From positions 3,919,001-3,983,000 of the forward strand of contig NZ_CP084758.1 of the NCBI RefSeq assembly GCF_020535565.1: DNA of 64,000 nucleotides. The letters run 5' to 3'. This document shows, one piece after another, positions 30,435-42,676 of this stretch (positions within the stretch are counted from its first letter, which is position 1; every line of letters starts with the position of its first letter). Position numbers and translations under genes: made by a program. This DNA comes from Shinella sp. XGS7 (GTDB taxonomy: Bacteria > Pseudomonadota > Gammaproteobacteria > Burkholderiales > Burkholderiaceae_C). A model generated the notes under the pieces. It was not told the origin of the DNA. It did not search any database and saw only the letters and a list, made by a program, of their open reading frames with translations.

Positions 30435-31724
30435 TCAGGCCGCCACCGGCTCCGCAAAGCCGGCACGCCGGCGCCGCATCACGGCCGGGTCCACGCTGGG
30501 CGGCTGGGCCGGCCAGCCGAAGAAGCGCTGCACCTCGGCGCGGCGCGCCAAGGTGTCGGCCATGCCCAGCATGATCAGGTCGCCCGTGAACGACGGCTCG
30601 AAAAGCAGATAGCTGGTCAGGGCCGAGCCGCTGGCCTGCTTGCCCTCGCCCGCCACACCCACGCTGCGCAGCAGGGCTCGGATGCTGGGCGGCAGGCTGC
30701 CCTGGTGCTCGGCCGCCATATCGTCCAGGCGCCGGCTGGGCGCGATCACCAGCACGTCCACCGGCCGCAACGCGGTATTGCGCCGCGCCTCGGGCGGCAG
30801 CAGGGACAGGGTGTGGTTGATGCGCTGCAGGCGCTCCACATCCACCGCCAGCGCGTCCAGGAAGATATTGGACAGGGCATGGCCGGCGATCTGGGCCATG
30901 CTGGGGTGGCCCTCGTTGAGCACCTGGCGATGACCGGGCGGCTCATGCATGCGGCCGGCACCGATCACCAGCACCCGCTCGGCCCCCAGGTGCACGGCGG
31001 GCGAGACGGGGGCGCTCTGGCGCATGGACCCATCGCCGAACCACTCGGCCTGGCCGTCCAGCTCGATCTCCTCGGCCGGGAAGATGAAGGGAATGGCCGA
31101 GGAGGCCATCAGGTGCGAGAGCGTGAGCTGGGTGCGCACCGACAGGCGCTGCGAGCGCTGCCAGGGCGTGATGGGCGCATGGGTCTGGTAGAAGGTGACG
31201 TGCTGGCCGGTGGTGTAGCTGGAGCCGCTGATGGCCAGGGCGTGCAGATGGCCCTCGCCCAGCATCTTGTCCAGGCGCTCCAGACGCACCCACTGGCTGA
31301 GCAGGCCGCGCAGGGGCTCGTTGTCCAGCAGGCTGCGCGGGCGGCTGCGGCGCCAGCGGGCCAGGGCCCAGCCCAGGCTCATCATGGTCATCCAGCGCGC
31401 GCCGGTGCGTATCACCCCCAGGGAATCGGCCGCATAGACCTGATCCACATGGATGTTCTGCCAGATGTGCATCAGGCCATCGACCGCAGCGTCGAAGTCG
31501 TCCGCATAGCTCGCCAGGGTGGCGGCGTTGATGGCGCCGGCCGAGGTGCCCGCGATGATGGGAAAGGGGTTCTGCGCGCCGGGGCCGGCCATGCCGGCAT
31601 CGCGCCGCAGCTGGGCCAGGGCCGCCAGCACCCCCACCTGGTAGGCCGCGCGCGCACCGCCACCGGTCAGTATCAGACCGGTGGCGCCGGGAACGGCGCT
31701 GCTGGGGCTGGGGACGAGCTGCAC
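30435..31724 (-). CDS. Patatin-like phospholipase
   Basis: 429 residues. Oxyanion stretch LILTGGGARAAYQVGVL, nucleophile Ser61 in GTSAG, and the catalytic aspartate in WFGDGSMRQSAPVSPA give the Ser-Asp dyad of the patatin family. No signal peptide, so cytoplasmic or membrane-associated lipid acyl hydrolase. A C-terminal region of about 150 residues is family-specific. Convergent with the kinase gene; 17 bases separate them. Stands alone upstream of dnaE's end. Confidence 0.88.
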   Translation of the reverse strand: MQLVPSPSSAVPGATGLILTGGGARAAYQVGVLAALAQLRRDAGMAGPGAQNPFPIIAGTSAGAINAATLASYADDFDAAVDGLMHIWQNIHVDQVYAADSLGVIRTGARWMTMMSLGWALARWRRSRPRSLLDNEPLRGLLSQWVRLERLDKMLGEGHLHALAISGSSYTTGQHVTFYQTHAPITPWQRSQRLSVRTQLTLSHLMASSAIPFIFPAEEIELDGQAEWFGDGSMRQSAPVSPAVHLGAERVLVIGAGRMHEPPGHRQVLNEGHPSMAQIAGHALSNIFLDALAVDVERLQRINHTLSLLPPEARRNTALRPVDVLVIAPSRRLDDMAAEHQGSLPPSIRALLRSVGVAGEGKQASGSALTSYLLFEPSFTGDLIMLGMADTLARRAEVQRFFGWPAQPPSVDPAVMRRRRAGFAEPVAA

Positions 31725-31834
31725 CCCGCCAGCTTACGTCGCCCGGCGCCGCCGCAAAGCCCGAACTGGGGCCTTATCCAGGGGGAGTCGCCGGGGGAGT
31801 CGTGAGCACGCGACAGCTGCCGCGCGCGCCGGCT

Positions 31835-35407
<3,573 letters not shown>

Positions 35408-35413
35408 CGGGCA

Positions 35414-35419
35414 ATTGTA
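35414..35419 (-). promoter_or_regulatory. Candidate -10 element of dnaE (leaderless spacing)
   Basis: TACAAT on the minus strand, 6 bases before the dnaE ATG. A related sequence GGCAATTGTGCG about 60 bases away lies in the divergent upstream region of the cyclophilin gene. Confidence 0.4.
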
Positions 35420-35510
35420 CGGAGGGGCTCGGCGCCACCCCGGCCCGCGCCGCCGCAGGAGCGCCTTCGGCAATTGTGCGCAGGGGTGCCCGCCGCTATG
35501 CTCCGGCCCC

Positions 35511-36461
35511 ATGCGCAAGACCCGACACCTGCTCTCTGCCGTGGCCCCGCTGCTCGGTGCCCCCCTGCTGGCCCTGGGCACCGCCGCCCACGCCCAGACG
35601 CCGGCCGCCAAGCCCGCCCGCGGCGCTGCCGAGATCCTGGCCCAGGCCCCGGCGGGCGACTGGCGCACGCTGGATCCGCAGAACACCTTGCTGATGGACC
35701 TGCAGACGCCGCGCGGCCCGGGCCAGGTGTTGATCGAGCTGGCCCCGCGCTTTGCACCCCGCCATGTGGCCAATATCCGCACCCTGGCGCGCGCCGGCTT
35801 CTATGACGGCCTGGCCGTCGTGCGGGTGCAGGACAACTTCGTCACCCAATGGGGCGACCCGGACGGCGACGAGCCGGCCAAGGCCCGCTCCCTGGGCCAG
35901 GCCCAGGCCAAGCTGCCGGCCGAGTTTTCCATCGCCTACCAGGGCTTGCCCATCAGCCGCCTGCCCGATGTGGACGGCTGGGCCCCGGTGACGGGCTTTG
36001 TGGACGGTTTTCCCGTGGCTGCCGACCCCAAGGCCGACAAGGCCTGGCTGGCCCACTGCTACGGCATGGTGGGTGCGGGCCGCGGCAACGAGGTGGACTC
36101 CAGCACCGGCGCCGAGCTCTACGCCGTGATCGGCCATGCGCCGCGTGGCCTGGACCTCAATATCACCGTGGTGGGCCGGGTCATCAAGGGCATGGAGCTG
36201 CTGGCCAGCCTGCCGCGCGGCGGCCCGAACATGGGCTTCTACGAGCAGGCCGAGCAGCGCAGCGCCATCCCGCGCCTGCGCCTGCTGGCCGATATGCCCG
36301 AGGCCGAGCGCCCCAAGCTGCAGCTGCTGCGCACCGACAGCAAGACCTGGCTGGAGCTGCTGGACGCGCGCCGCCACCGCGGCGGCTGGTTTGTGCACAG
36401 CCCGGGCCATATCGAGATCTGCAGCGCCGGCGTGCCCAGCCGGCCGGCGCCTCCGCAATAG
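35511..36461 (+). CDS. Exported cyclophilin-type peptidyl-prolyl cis-trans isomerase
   Basis: 316 residues with a signal peptide (about 1-28, ending AAHAQ). The cyclophilin-like domain includes LIELAPRFAPRHVANIRTLARAGFYDGLAVVRVQDNFVTQWGDP-type strands, although split by insertions, and GNEVDSSTGAELYAVIGHAPRGLDLNITVVGRV near its end. The C-terminal 80 residues (LLADMPEAERPKLQLL onward) are not part of the isomerase. Probably a periplasmic folding factor. Divergent from dnaE. Confidence 0.85.
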   Translation: MRKTRHLLSAVAPLLGAPLLALGTAAHAQTPAAKPARGAAEILAQAPAGDWRTLDPQNTLLMDLQTPRGPGQVLIELAPRFAPRHVANIRTLARAGFYDGLAVVRVQDNFVTQWGDPDGDEPAKARSLGQAQAKLPAEFSIAYQGLPISRLPDVDGWAPVTGFVDGFPVAADPKADKAWLAHCYGMVGAGRGNEVDSSTGAELYAVIGHAPRGLDLNITVVGRVIKGMELLASLPRGGPNMGFYEQAEQRSAIPRLRLLADMPEAERPKLQLLRTDSKTWLELLDARRHRGGWFVHSPGHIEICSAGVPSRPAPPQ

Positions 36462-36473
36462 CGGGCGAGGTCC

Positions 36474-37139
36474 TCAGACCTGCGAGGCGCTGGGGCGGGA
36501 CCTGCGGCTGCAGCCCGCCGCCCAGCCTGCGGCCAGCAGCGCGGCCAGGGTCAAGCCATAAGAGCTCGGCTCGGGCACGGTGGCGCAGCTGTTATTGCCC
36601 CCGGTCTGGGCATTGACGGCCACGCATGCCCCCTGGAAGCTGATATTGCGCAGGAACTCGGCATCGCGCCCCACCACATCGCGCTCATTGGGGCCGCTGC
36701 CGAAACTCAGCTGCGAGACCCCCAGGCCCGTGGCATCGAAGCTGAGCGTGGCCAGGGTGAAGCCCCCATCGGCCTGCAGGGCGGCCAGCGCATCATCGTT
36801 GTCCTGCATGCTGCGCAGCGGGTCGTACTCGAGCGAGAAGGCAAACAGGTCGAAGTTGTCGCTCTGCACCACGCTCAGGCTGGCATCCCAGGCCCCGCCC
36901 AGTCCGCTTCCCAGGGTGAAGCTGGTGCCGCTGAGCACGCCGGGCGCGAAATAGATATTGAGATCGAAGGTGGACACGATTTCGCTGCTGCTCAGCCCGC
37001 TGATGTTCAGGTCCACTGTGAAGGACTGGCCGAGCAGCACCGATTGGCTGCTGGGGCTGAGGCTGACCACCGAGGCCTGCGCTGCGCCGCCCAGCAGGCT
37101 TGCCACGAGCAAGCCCAGAGTCAAGAACTTTGCTTTCAT
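36474..37139 (-). CDS. PEP-CTERM protein with cohesin-like domain
   Basis: 221 residues: a signal peptide (MKAKFLTLGLLVASLLGGAAQA), a beta-rich cohesin-like domain (about 24-160; SLSPSSQSVLLGQSFTVDLNISGL, VSTFDLNIYFAPGVLSGT) and a C-terminal PEP-CTERM sorting tail: VPEPSS, a hydrophobic helix and a basic cluster (CSRRSR). Such tails are processed by exosortase, not encoded in the window. The last gene of the minus-strand block from 40500. Two genes upstream, its neighbour carries a dockerin-like domain, the usual cohesin partner. Confidence 0.85.
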   Translation of the reverse strand: MKAKFLTLGLLVASLLGGAAQASVVSLSPSSQSVLLGQSFTVDLNISGLSSSEIVSTFDLNIYFAPGVLSGTSFTLGSGLGGAWDASLSVVQSDNFDLFAFSLEYDPLRSMQDNDDALAALQADGGFTLATLSFDATGLGVSQLSFGSGPNERDVVGRDAEFLRNISFQGACVAVNAQTGGNNSCATVPEPSSYGLTLAALLAAGWAAGCSRRSRPSASQV

Positions 37140-37186
37140 GCACGTCTCCTAAGAGTCAGGTCAAGTCAGGTCAACAAGGGCAGGAA

Positions 37187-38995
37187 TCAGTTCGCCGCAG
37201 GTCCGGTCGCACAGGCACTGCGGGTGCACTTGAGGGTGCAGGCGCGCACATCGCGCGCATCGATCACGCCGTCCCCGTTGCCATCCCGCGGATCATTGGC
37301 AGTCGGCGTCTTGCCGATACCGGCGCGTATCAGGGCCAGATCATTGGTATCGACATCCCCGTCACCGTCCACATCACAGGCCTGCACGGCGCTGTTGATG
37401 GTCAGGTCGTAAAGGATGGGCGTCTCGTTGAGCGCATTCATCTGCAGCCGGGTGCGCACCTGGATGTAGCGCCCCATGGCGGTGAAGCTGGCGTTCTTGC
37501 TCACCGGCGCGTAGGTCTGCAGGTCCAGGGCAGCCGGGTTGTCGGAGGCCCGGGCCACCACTTCCACGCTGGCCCCGCTGGGCACCAGATCGTTCCAGCC
37601 GATCCGGCCCCAGGCGGTGCCGGCGGCGCCGCTGTCATAGACGACGGTCCAGGTGCCGAGCTTGTTGACCGTGGTGTTCTTGGTGGTCAGACCCGAACCA
37701 TCGGTATACACATAGGGGTAGGCGCCGGTGGGCAGAAAGCCGATCAGCTGCCCGTCGCTGCCACGGTACTTGGTGGCCCGGTTGGTGCTGAGGTTCATGA
37801 CCCAGACGTCGTTGTTCCCGTCGATCATCACGCCATAGGTCGTCCCGCCCTCGCTCTTGCTCCACAGCAGGGTGCCGTCGGGCTTGTACTTGCGCACCCC
37901 CGAGTAATCGGTCGAGAGGATATTGCCCTCGCCATCCACGGCAATGCCCGCCCCGCTGTAGCTGTGGGGGCTGCGCGCCCACGCGTTGGTGACGGGGTCG
38001 TAGGCCGACCAGCCGTAGTTGCCCGCATAGGGGGCCTGGTAGATCTTGCCGTTACCCTGGGCGATGCCGTAGTTGTAGGGGTGGTAGGGACTGGCGATCT
38101 GGCTTTGCGCGCCGGTGTTGGTGTCCACCCGGCCCACGCCGCCCACGCCCGAGCCTATGGTGGCGCTCCAGAGGATGCCATTCTTGTCCACGGTGCAGCC
38201 ATACGGGTTCCAGCCGTTCAGCTGCACATAGGGCACGGCGCTGGGGCCTATGGGCAGCGTGGCGCCATTGGCGGGGTCCACCCGGTAGTAGCGGGCCTGG
38301 TTCCAGATGCCCACCCAGAGCTTGCCGTCCGGGGCGATGCACAGGGAGCGGCCGAAGGAGGTGTCTGCACCGATCGGCGCGATCCAGGCCACGCGCTCGT
38401 CACCAATGCCGGCATTGCTGTTGCTGGTCAGGGGCATCATCTCGGCGCCCTGTATGCCCGGCGTGCCGTTGCTTTCCTCCGAGGTGTTGATGGTGCCCGA
38501 GCCGTTGCGGTCAATGGCCGTGTCCACCAGGATCTTCATCAGATAAGGCGGCGCCCCGATACCGGGCATGCGATTGAGCACATAGGCATTCCCGTCCACA
38601 TCGATGGCGATGCGCGAGGGATTGCCGCCCAGGCTCTGCCCGGGCGCACCCATATAGGTCTTGTAGCGTGCGACCTCACGCCCCGGCGCCAGCACATTGC
38701 CCGTCCCGGCATCGATGACATTGGTGGTGTCGAACTTGGACACCGAGTCCTCGTTGTGGTTGGCCACAAAGATGTACTTGGAGCCCACGCCCACCAGATT
38801 CACCTGCAGCTGGTTGGGCACCACGGTGAAGTTGAGGTTCTCTATCGTGCCGGCGGAGAAGTCGGCGTTGAGGGTGTAGGTCTTGCTGGCAGCCAGGCCC
38901 AGCTGGGGTGCCAAGGCGGCCATGGCCAGAACCAGCAGAGTGGGGCGCCATGGGGCCGAGGCCACCAGGCGACGCGTGTAGCAGGGAATCTTCAT
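37187..38995 (-). CDS. Exported NHL/lyase-type beta-propeller protein with C-terminal dockerin-like domain
   Basis: 602 residues: a signal peptide (to about residue 36), a long repeat region of propeller blades (IAIDVDGNAYVLNR, LCIAPDGKLWVGIWN, CTVDKNGILWSATIG, IAVDGEGNILSTDYSG, VMIDGNNDVWVMN), a beta-sandwich-like region (about 430-530) and a C-terminal pair of calcium-loop motifs, CDVDGDGDVDTNDLALIRAG and DGNGDGVIDARDVRACTL, as in type I dockerins, bounded by cysteines. 47 bases before the cohesin-like gene. A role in ligand binding or surface assembly is inferred. Confidence 0.82.
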   Translation of the reverse strand: MKIPCYTRRLVASAPWRPTLLVLAMAALAPQLGLAASKTYTLNADFSAGTIENLNFTVVPNQLQVNLVGVGSKYIFVANHNEDSVSKFDTTNVIDAGTGNVLAPGREVARYKTYMGAPGQSLGGNPSRIAIDVDGNAYVLNRMPGIGAPPYLMKILVDTAIDRNGSGTINTSEESNGTPGIQGAEMMPLTSNSNAGIGDERVAWIAPIGADTSFGRSLCIAPDGKLWVGIWNQARYYRVDPANGATLPIGPSAVPYVQLNGWNPYGCTVDKNGILWSATIGSGVGGVGRVDTNTGAQSQIASPYHPYNYGIAQGNGKIYQAPYAGNYGWSAYDPVTNAWARSPHSYSGAGIAVDGEGNILSTDYSGVRKYKPDGTLLWSKSEGGTTYGVMIDGNNDVWVMNLSTNRATKYRGSDGQLIGFLPTGAYPYVYTDGSGLTTKNTTVNKLGTWTVVYDSGAAGTAWGRIGWNDLVPSGASVEVVARASDNPAALDLQTYAPVSKNASFTAMGRYIQVRTRLQMNALNETPILYDLTINSAVQACDVDGDGDVDTNDLALIRAGIGKTPTANDPRDGNGDGVIDARDVRACTLKCTRSACATGPAAN

Positions 38996-39046
38996 GGGAC
39001 CTCCTGGAGAGGATGGGCTGTAGTCCGTGGGAGAGGAAGCGGGGCC

Positions 39047-40111
39047 TCAGTGCGTGCTGGCCAGCCGCGCGGCCAAGCGGGTGCAGCACACGAGCGGATT
39101 CAGGTCGAAGCCCTCGTTGCCTGAGAGGCGACGCAAGCCCTGGCCCTCGGTATCGATGGAGAAGATCTTTCCTCCCGTCGCCGTTTGCTCCACGAAGAAA
39201 ATCCGGCGTCCGTCGGCCGACCACTGCGCATTCATGACGTCGCTGTCCTGCGGGAGCAGCGAGCGGGCTCCGCTGCCATCGGCCGCCATCAGGCGCAGGC
39301 TCTGCCGCGCGGCGTTCCCGGGTGTCGCCAGGTACAGGATCTGCCGCCCGTCGGGCGACCACTGGCCGGCCACATGCCGCGCCTCGCCGCTGGTCAGCTG
39401 CTGGCGCGCGCTGCCGTCGGCGGCCATCACGACCAGCTGGGCAATCTGGCTCTTGATCACGCTGAAGAGCAGACGGCTGCCATCGGGCGACCAGACCGGC
39501 TGGGTCTCGTGGCTGCGCTCCTTGTTGTCGCTCACCACCTGCCAGCGCTGGCTGCCCAGCTCCGCAACGGCCACCCGCAGCCCATGCGCAGGCTTGTTGG
39601 CCAGATAGGCCAGGCGCTTTCCGTCCGGGGAGAAGCGCGGCGCGGTCTCGTCCTCCTCGGTGGAGTCGGTCACACGGCGCGGGTTGCCGCCGTCCGCGTC
39701 CATGATGTAGAGACGTCGGCTGCCATCGCGGGAGGAGACGAAGGCGATGCGCTGGCCGTCGGGCGACCAGCTGGGCTCCGCATTGGGCAGCAGGTCGTTC
39801 GTGAGCTGCCGCACGCGGCCATCCTGCAGGGAGACGCTGTAGATGTTCTGCCCTCGGCCCGGCAGGGACCGGGTGAAGAGCACCCGGCTGCCATCGGGCG
39901 ACCAGCTCATCTCGCCGGCCTCGCCGCGCTCCGGCAGCAGGCGCTGGACGGCACTGCCGTCAGCGGCCATGCGGTAGATCTCGAACAGATTGCCGCTGCG
40001 GTTGGACACGAACAGCAGCTCGTCCGGGCCGCCCGGCGCCGATAGCGCGGGCGACCAGGCCAGCGCCGCCGCCAATCCCCCCAGACCCAGAATCTTGTGC
40101 AGATGCTTCAC
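39047..40111 (-). CDS. TolB-type PD40 beta-propeller exported protein
   Basis: 354 residues: a signal peptide (about 1-24), then six or seven PD40 blades, each with a copy of the WSPDGSRVLF-type motif (SWSPDGSRVLF, SWSPDGQRIAF, RFSPDGKRLAY, VWSPDGSRLLF, QWSPDGRQILY, QWSADGRRIFF). It lacks the TolB N-terminal alpha/beta domain, so it is not tolB of the Tol-Pal system. It lies in the same direction as the dockerin and cohesin-like genes. Binding partner unknown. Confidence 0.82.
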   Translation of the reverse strand: MKHLHKILGLGGLAAALAWSPALSAPGGPDELLFVSNRSGNLFEIYRMAADGSAVQRLLPERGEAGEMSWSPDGSRVLFTRSLPGRGQNIYSVSLQDGRVRQLTNDLLPNAEPSWSPDGQRIAFVSSRDGSRRLYIMDADGGNPRRVTDSTEEDETAPRFSPDGKRLAYLANKPAHGLRVAVAELGSQRWQVVSDNKERSHETQPVWSPDGSRLLFSVIKSQIAQLVVMAADGSARQQLTSGEARHVAGQWSPDGRQILYLATPGNAARQSLRLMAADGSGARSLLPQDSDVMNAQWSADGRRIFFVEQTATGGKIFSIDTEGQGLRRLSGNEGFDLNPLVCCTRLAARLASTH

Positions 40112-40137
40112 GACAGACTCCTTGGCTGAGAGGCGGC

Positions 40138-40500
40138 TCAGGGGCGCACCGACACCGTGGCCGAAGCCAGCTGGCGACCGCCGCTGTCCGTCACGGTCAG
40201 GGTGTAGATGCCGGTCTGACTGGGCGTCAGCTGATAGCTCAAAGCCCCTTCGGCACTGGTGACGGCGCTGTAGCCAGCGGTGCTACCGGCCGGATCGCGC
40301 ACCATCAGGGTGACCGAGGCATTCGGGGCGAAGCCCTTGCCGGCGAAGACGGTGGGGGTGGATGGCTTGGCCATGGACGGCCCGCTGAAGAAGGGCGGGT
40401 CTGCGGCGACGGCGGCACCGGCCAGCAAGGCCGCACCCAGTCCCATTGCCAGCCAGCGTGAACGGCCGCGGGCAGCACGCGGTGGGATGCTGAACTTCAT
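40138..40500 (-). CDS. Small exported Ig-like (IPT-type) protein
   Basis: 120 residues: signal peptide to about residue 33 (LLAGAAVAA), then one beta-sandwich domain (PSTPTVFAGKGFAPNASVTLMVRDPAG ... GIYTLTVTDSGGRQLASATV) resembling IPT/TIG or Ig-like surface modules. First gene of the minus-strand exported block and only 26 bases upstream of the propeller gene. Probably a structural or binding module; no catalytic residues are evident. Confidence 0.7.
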   Translation of the reverse strand: MKFSIPPRAARGRSRWLAMGLGAALLAGAAVAADPPFFSGPSMAKPSTPTVFAGKGFAPNASVTLMVRDPAGSTAGYSAVTSAEGALSYQLTPSQTGIYTLTVTDSGGRQLASATVSVRP

Positions 40501-40783
40501 GAGCGACTCCAGCCCCGTCGTGGTGGGTCAGCCGGTGCGGCGACGAGGCAGGTCGCAACCGTCTCCCCCCATGTCCCGCAGCCGGAGGTGCGAGCCCCCG
40601 CGTGCTGAGTCCGTCTTGTCGAGCGCCTCAGCGTGGCTTCATTGTGTGAAGCCGCACAGGCCCCGGCAAGCGTTGAGAAGCATTACTGCTCGCGTGCTGA
40701 CACCTGCTTTGGGGACAGGCCACGCCCTCCCCCCACATATGCAGGAGGTGCCCCACCGCCAGGGCCTGTTTCGCCGTCCCCCC
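40501..40783. other. Intergenic region between the exported-protein operon and trhO
   Basis: About 280 bases carrying the divergent promoters for the minus-strand exported operon and for trhO. Only the TACAAT before trhO is a convincing element. On the minus strand a GG-N10-GC pair near 40740-40755 superficially resembles a sigma-54 site, but the flanking bases match poorly. Confidence 0.4.
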
Positions 40784-40789
40784 TACAAT
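40784..40789 (+). promoter_or_regulatory. Candidate -10 element of trhO
   Basis: TACAAT 13 bases before the trhO ATG, predicting a leader of about 6 bases, too short for a ribosome-binding site. Confidence 0.45.
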
Positions 40790-40802
40790 TCGCGCCCTGG
40801 TT

Positions 40803-41591
40803 ATGCAAGACACACAAATTCTCAATATCTCGTCCTACAAGTTTGTGGGGCTGTCGGACTGCGAGGCGCTGCGCGAGCGTCTGTACGCCCTGGCCGCGAC
40901 CCTCGAGCTGAAGGGCACCGTGCTGCTGGCCGAGGAAGGCATCAATCTCTTCCTGGCCGGCGCCCCCGAGGCCGTGCGCGCCTGGGTGGACGCCTTGCGC
41001 GCCGATGAGCGCTTCGCCGATCTGGCCCCCAAGGAAAGCTGGTCGGCGGCCGTGCCCTTCCGCAAGCTGCTGGTGAAGGTGAAGCCCGAGATCATTCGCA
41101 TGAACCACCCGACCATCAGGCCGGACCGCGCCGAACGCGCGCCGGCCCTGCCCGCCGCCACCCTGGCGCGCTGGCTAGACCAGGGCCATGACGACCAGGG
41201 GCGCCCGGTCGTGACCCTGGACACCCGCAATGCCTTCGAGGTGGACTACGGCAGCTTCGAGCACACCCTGGACTGGCGCATCACCAAGTTCAGCGAGTTC
41301 CCCGAGGCCGTGCAGCGCCATCGCGAGCAGCTGCAGGGCAAGACCGTGGTGAGCTTCTGCACCGGCGGCATACGCTGCGAGAAGGCCGCGCTCTATCTGC
41401 AGGAGCAGGGCCTGACCGACACGCCCATCTACCAGCTCGAGGGCGGCATCCTGAAGTACTTCGAGGAAGTGGGTGGCGCCCACTACCAAGGCAGCTGCTT
41501 TGTGTTTGACGAGCGCGAAGCCCTGGACGCCGGCCTGGCCCCGGCCACCGAGATCCAGCGCCCCGCCAGCGAGGCCCACCGCGCGGCCTGA
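40803..41591 (+). CDS. trhO: tRNA uridine(34) hydroxylase, rhodanese family
   Basis: 262 residues. N-terminal acylphosphatase-like domain (GTVLLAEEGINLFLAG), the linker VKVKPEIIRM, and a rhodanese domain with active cysteine Cys186 in SFCTGGIRCEKAAL. TrhO (YceA) makes 5-hydroxyuridine at tRNA position 34. Shorter than the E. coli protein because it lacks the C-terminal extension. No ribosome-binding site is visible. Confidence 0.92.
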   Translation: MQDTQILNISSYKFVGLSDCEALRERLYALAATLELKGTVLLAEEGINLFLAGAPEAVRAWVDALRADERFADLAPKESWSAAVPFRKLLVKVKPEIIRMNHPTIRPDRAERAPALPAATLARWLDQGHDDQGRPVVTLDTRNAFEVDYGSFEHTLDWRITKFSEFPEAVQRHREQLQGKTVVSFCTGGIRCEKAALYLQEQGLTDTPIYQLEGGILKYFEEVGGAHYQGSCFVFDEREALDAGLAPATEIQRPASEAHRAA

Positions 41592-41637
41592 GCTGCGGTC
41601 GCCCCTCGCCCTCCCCAAGCCACGGTCCCCACACCCC

Positions 41638-42612
41638 ATGAAACGCGAAGCACTGGGCCCCGCGGGATGGCTGCTGCGTCTGCTGGGCCTGGCCCTGCTG
41701 GCCCTGGCCTTGCTCAGCGCCGCCTTTCGTGCGCCCCAGCGCAGCCTGGAAAGCCTGGTGGGGCGCTGGGCGCCCCCGCCCTCGGACTTTCTGGAACTGG
41801 GCCCGCAGCTGCTGCACTACCGTGACGAGGGCCCCAAGGACGACACCCTGCCCCTGCTGCTGTTGCACGGCAGCGGCTCCAGCCTGCACAGCTGGGAGGG
41901 CTGGCTGCCCGCGCTGCGCGCCCAGGGCCGGCGCGTGGTCAGCCTGGATCTGCCCGGCTTCGGCCTGAGCGGCCCCGCCGTCTCGGGTGACTACAGCGAC
42001 GCGGCCTATCTGGCCCTGCTGGAGCGCCTGATGCAGGAGCTCAAGCTGCCCCGTGCGGTGCTGGTGGGCCAGGGCCTGGGCGCCCAGCTGGCCTGGCAGC
42101 TGGCCCTGAAGCAGCCCGAGCGCGCGGCCGGCCTGGTGCTGCTCAATGCGGGCGCGCGCGAGTTCCGCCCCGAGGCCGCGCCCCTGGCCTTGACCCTGAC
42201 GCGGCTGCCCGGCGCGAGCTGGCTGGCCGAGGGCCTGCTGCCCCGCCATCTGCTGGCCCAGGCCCTGCGCGAGGCCTATGGTCAGCCCGCCCGGCTGCGC
42301 GCCGAGACCGTGGAGCGCTATTTCGAGCTGACCCTGCGCGAGGGCAATCGCGCCGCCCTGGTGCAGCTGCTGGACCAGCGTCGGGCGCCGCAAGACCTGG
42401 CGCCTCTGGCCGGCCTGGGCCGCACGCCCACCCTGATTCTCTGGGGCGCCCGCGACCACCTGCTGCCGCTGGAGGATGGCCAGGCCCTGCAAGCTGCCAT
42501 CCCCGGCGCCCGCCTGCAACGCTTTGACACCCTGGGCCACCTGCCCCAGGAGGAAGATGCGCCGGCCACGGTCGCCGCCGTGGCCGAGTTTTTGCATTCG
42601 CTCAAACCCTGA
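41638..42612 (+). CDS. Alpha/beta hydrolase-fold protein lacking the nucleophile serine
   Basis: 324 residues: an N-terminal membrane anchor (about 10-30), then an alpha/beta hydrolase fold with oxyanion loop LLLLHGSGSSLHSWEGWL and strand VVSLDLPGFGLSG. The elbow reads VGQGLGAQ (residues 143-150): Gly146 occupies the position of the nucleophile Ser in the usual G-x-S-x-G. The acid (WGARDHLLP) and the histidine (LGHLPQEE) are kept. Codons are clean GGC, so this is not a frame problem. The protein is therefore either non-catalytic or uses a different nucleophile. Confidence 0.85.
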   Translation: MKREALGPAGWLLRLLGLALLALALLSAAFRAPQRSLESLVGRWAPPPSDFLELGPQLLHYRDEGPKDDTLPLLLLHGSGSSLHSWEGWLPALRAQGRRVVSLDLPGFGLSGPAVSGDYSDAAYLALLERLMQELKLPRAVLVGQGLGAQLAWQLALKQPERAAGLVLLNAGAREFRPEAAPLALTLTRLPGASWLAEGLLPRHLLAQALREAYGQPARLRAETVERYFELTLREGNRAALVQLLDQRRAPQDLAPLAGLGRTPTLILWGARDHLLPLEDGQALQAAIPGARLQRFDTLGHLPQEEDAPATVAAVAEFLHSLKP

Positions 42613-42676
42613 TGCCCGGGCGAAGCCTGGACATGCAACACTGCAATCCGCACAAAACCCTCAGGAGATGCCTCCC

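Noticed and set aside
39047..40111. tolB of the Tol-Pal system
   Set aside because: Only the PD40 propeller is present, without the TolB N-terminal domain, and there are no tolQRA or pal genes beside it.
40735..40760. Sigma-54 promoter for the PEP-CTERM operon
   Set aside because: GG and GC are correctly spaced, but the bases next to them do not fit the consensus; too weak to claim.
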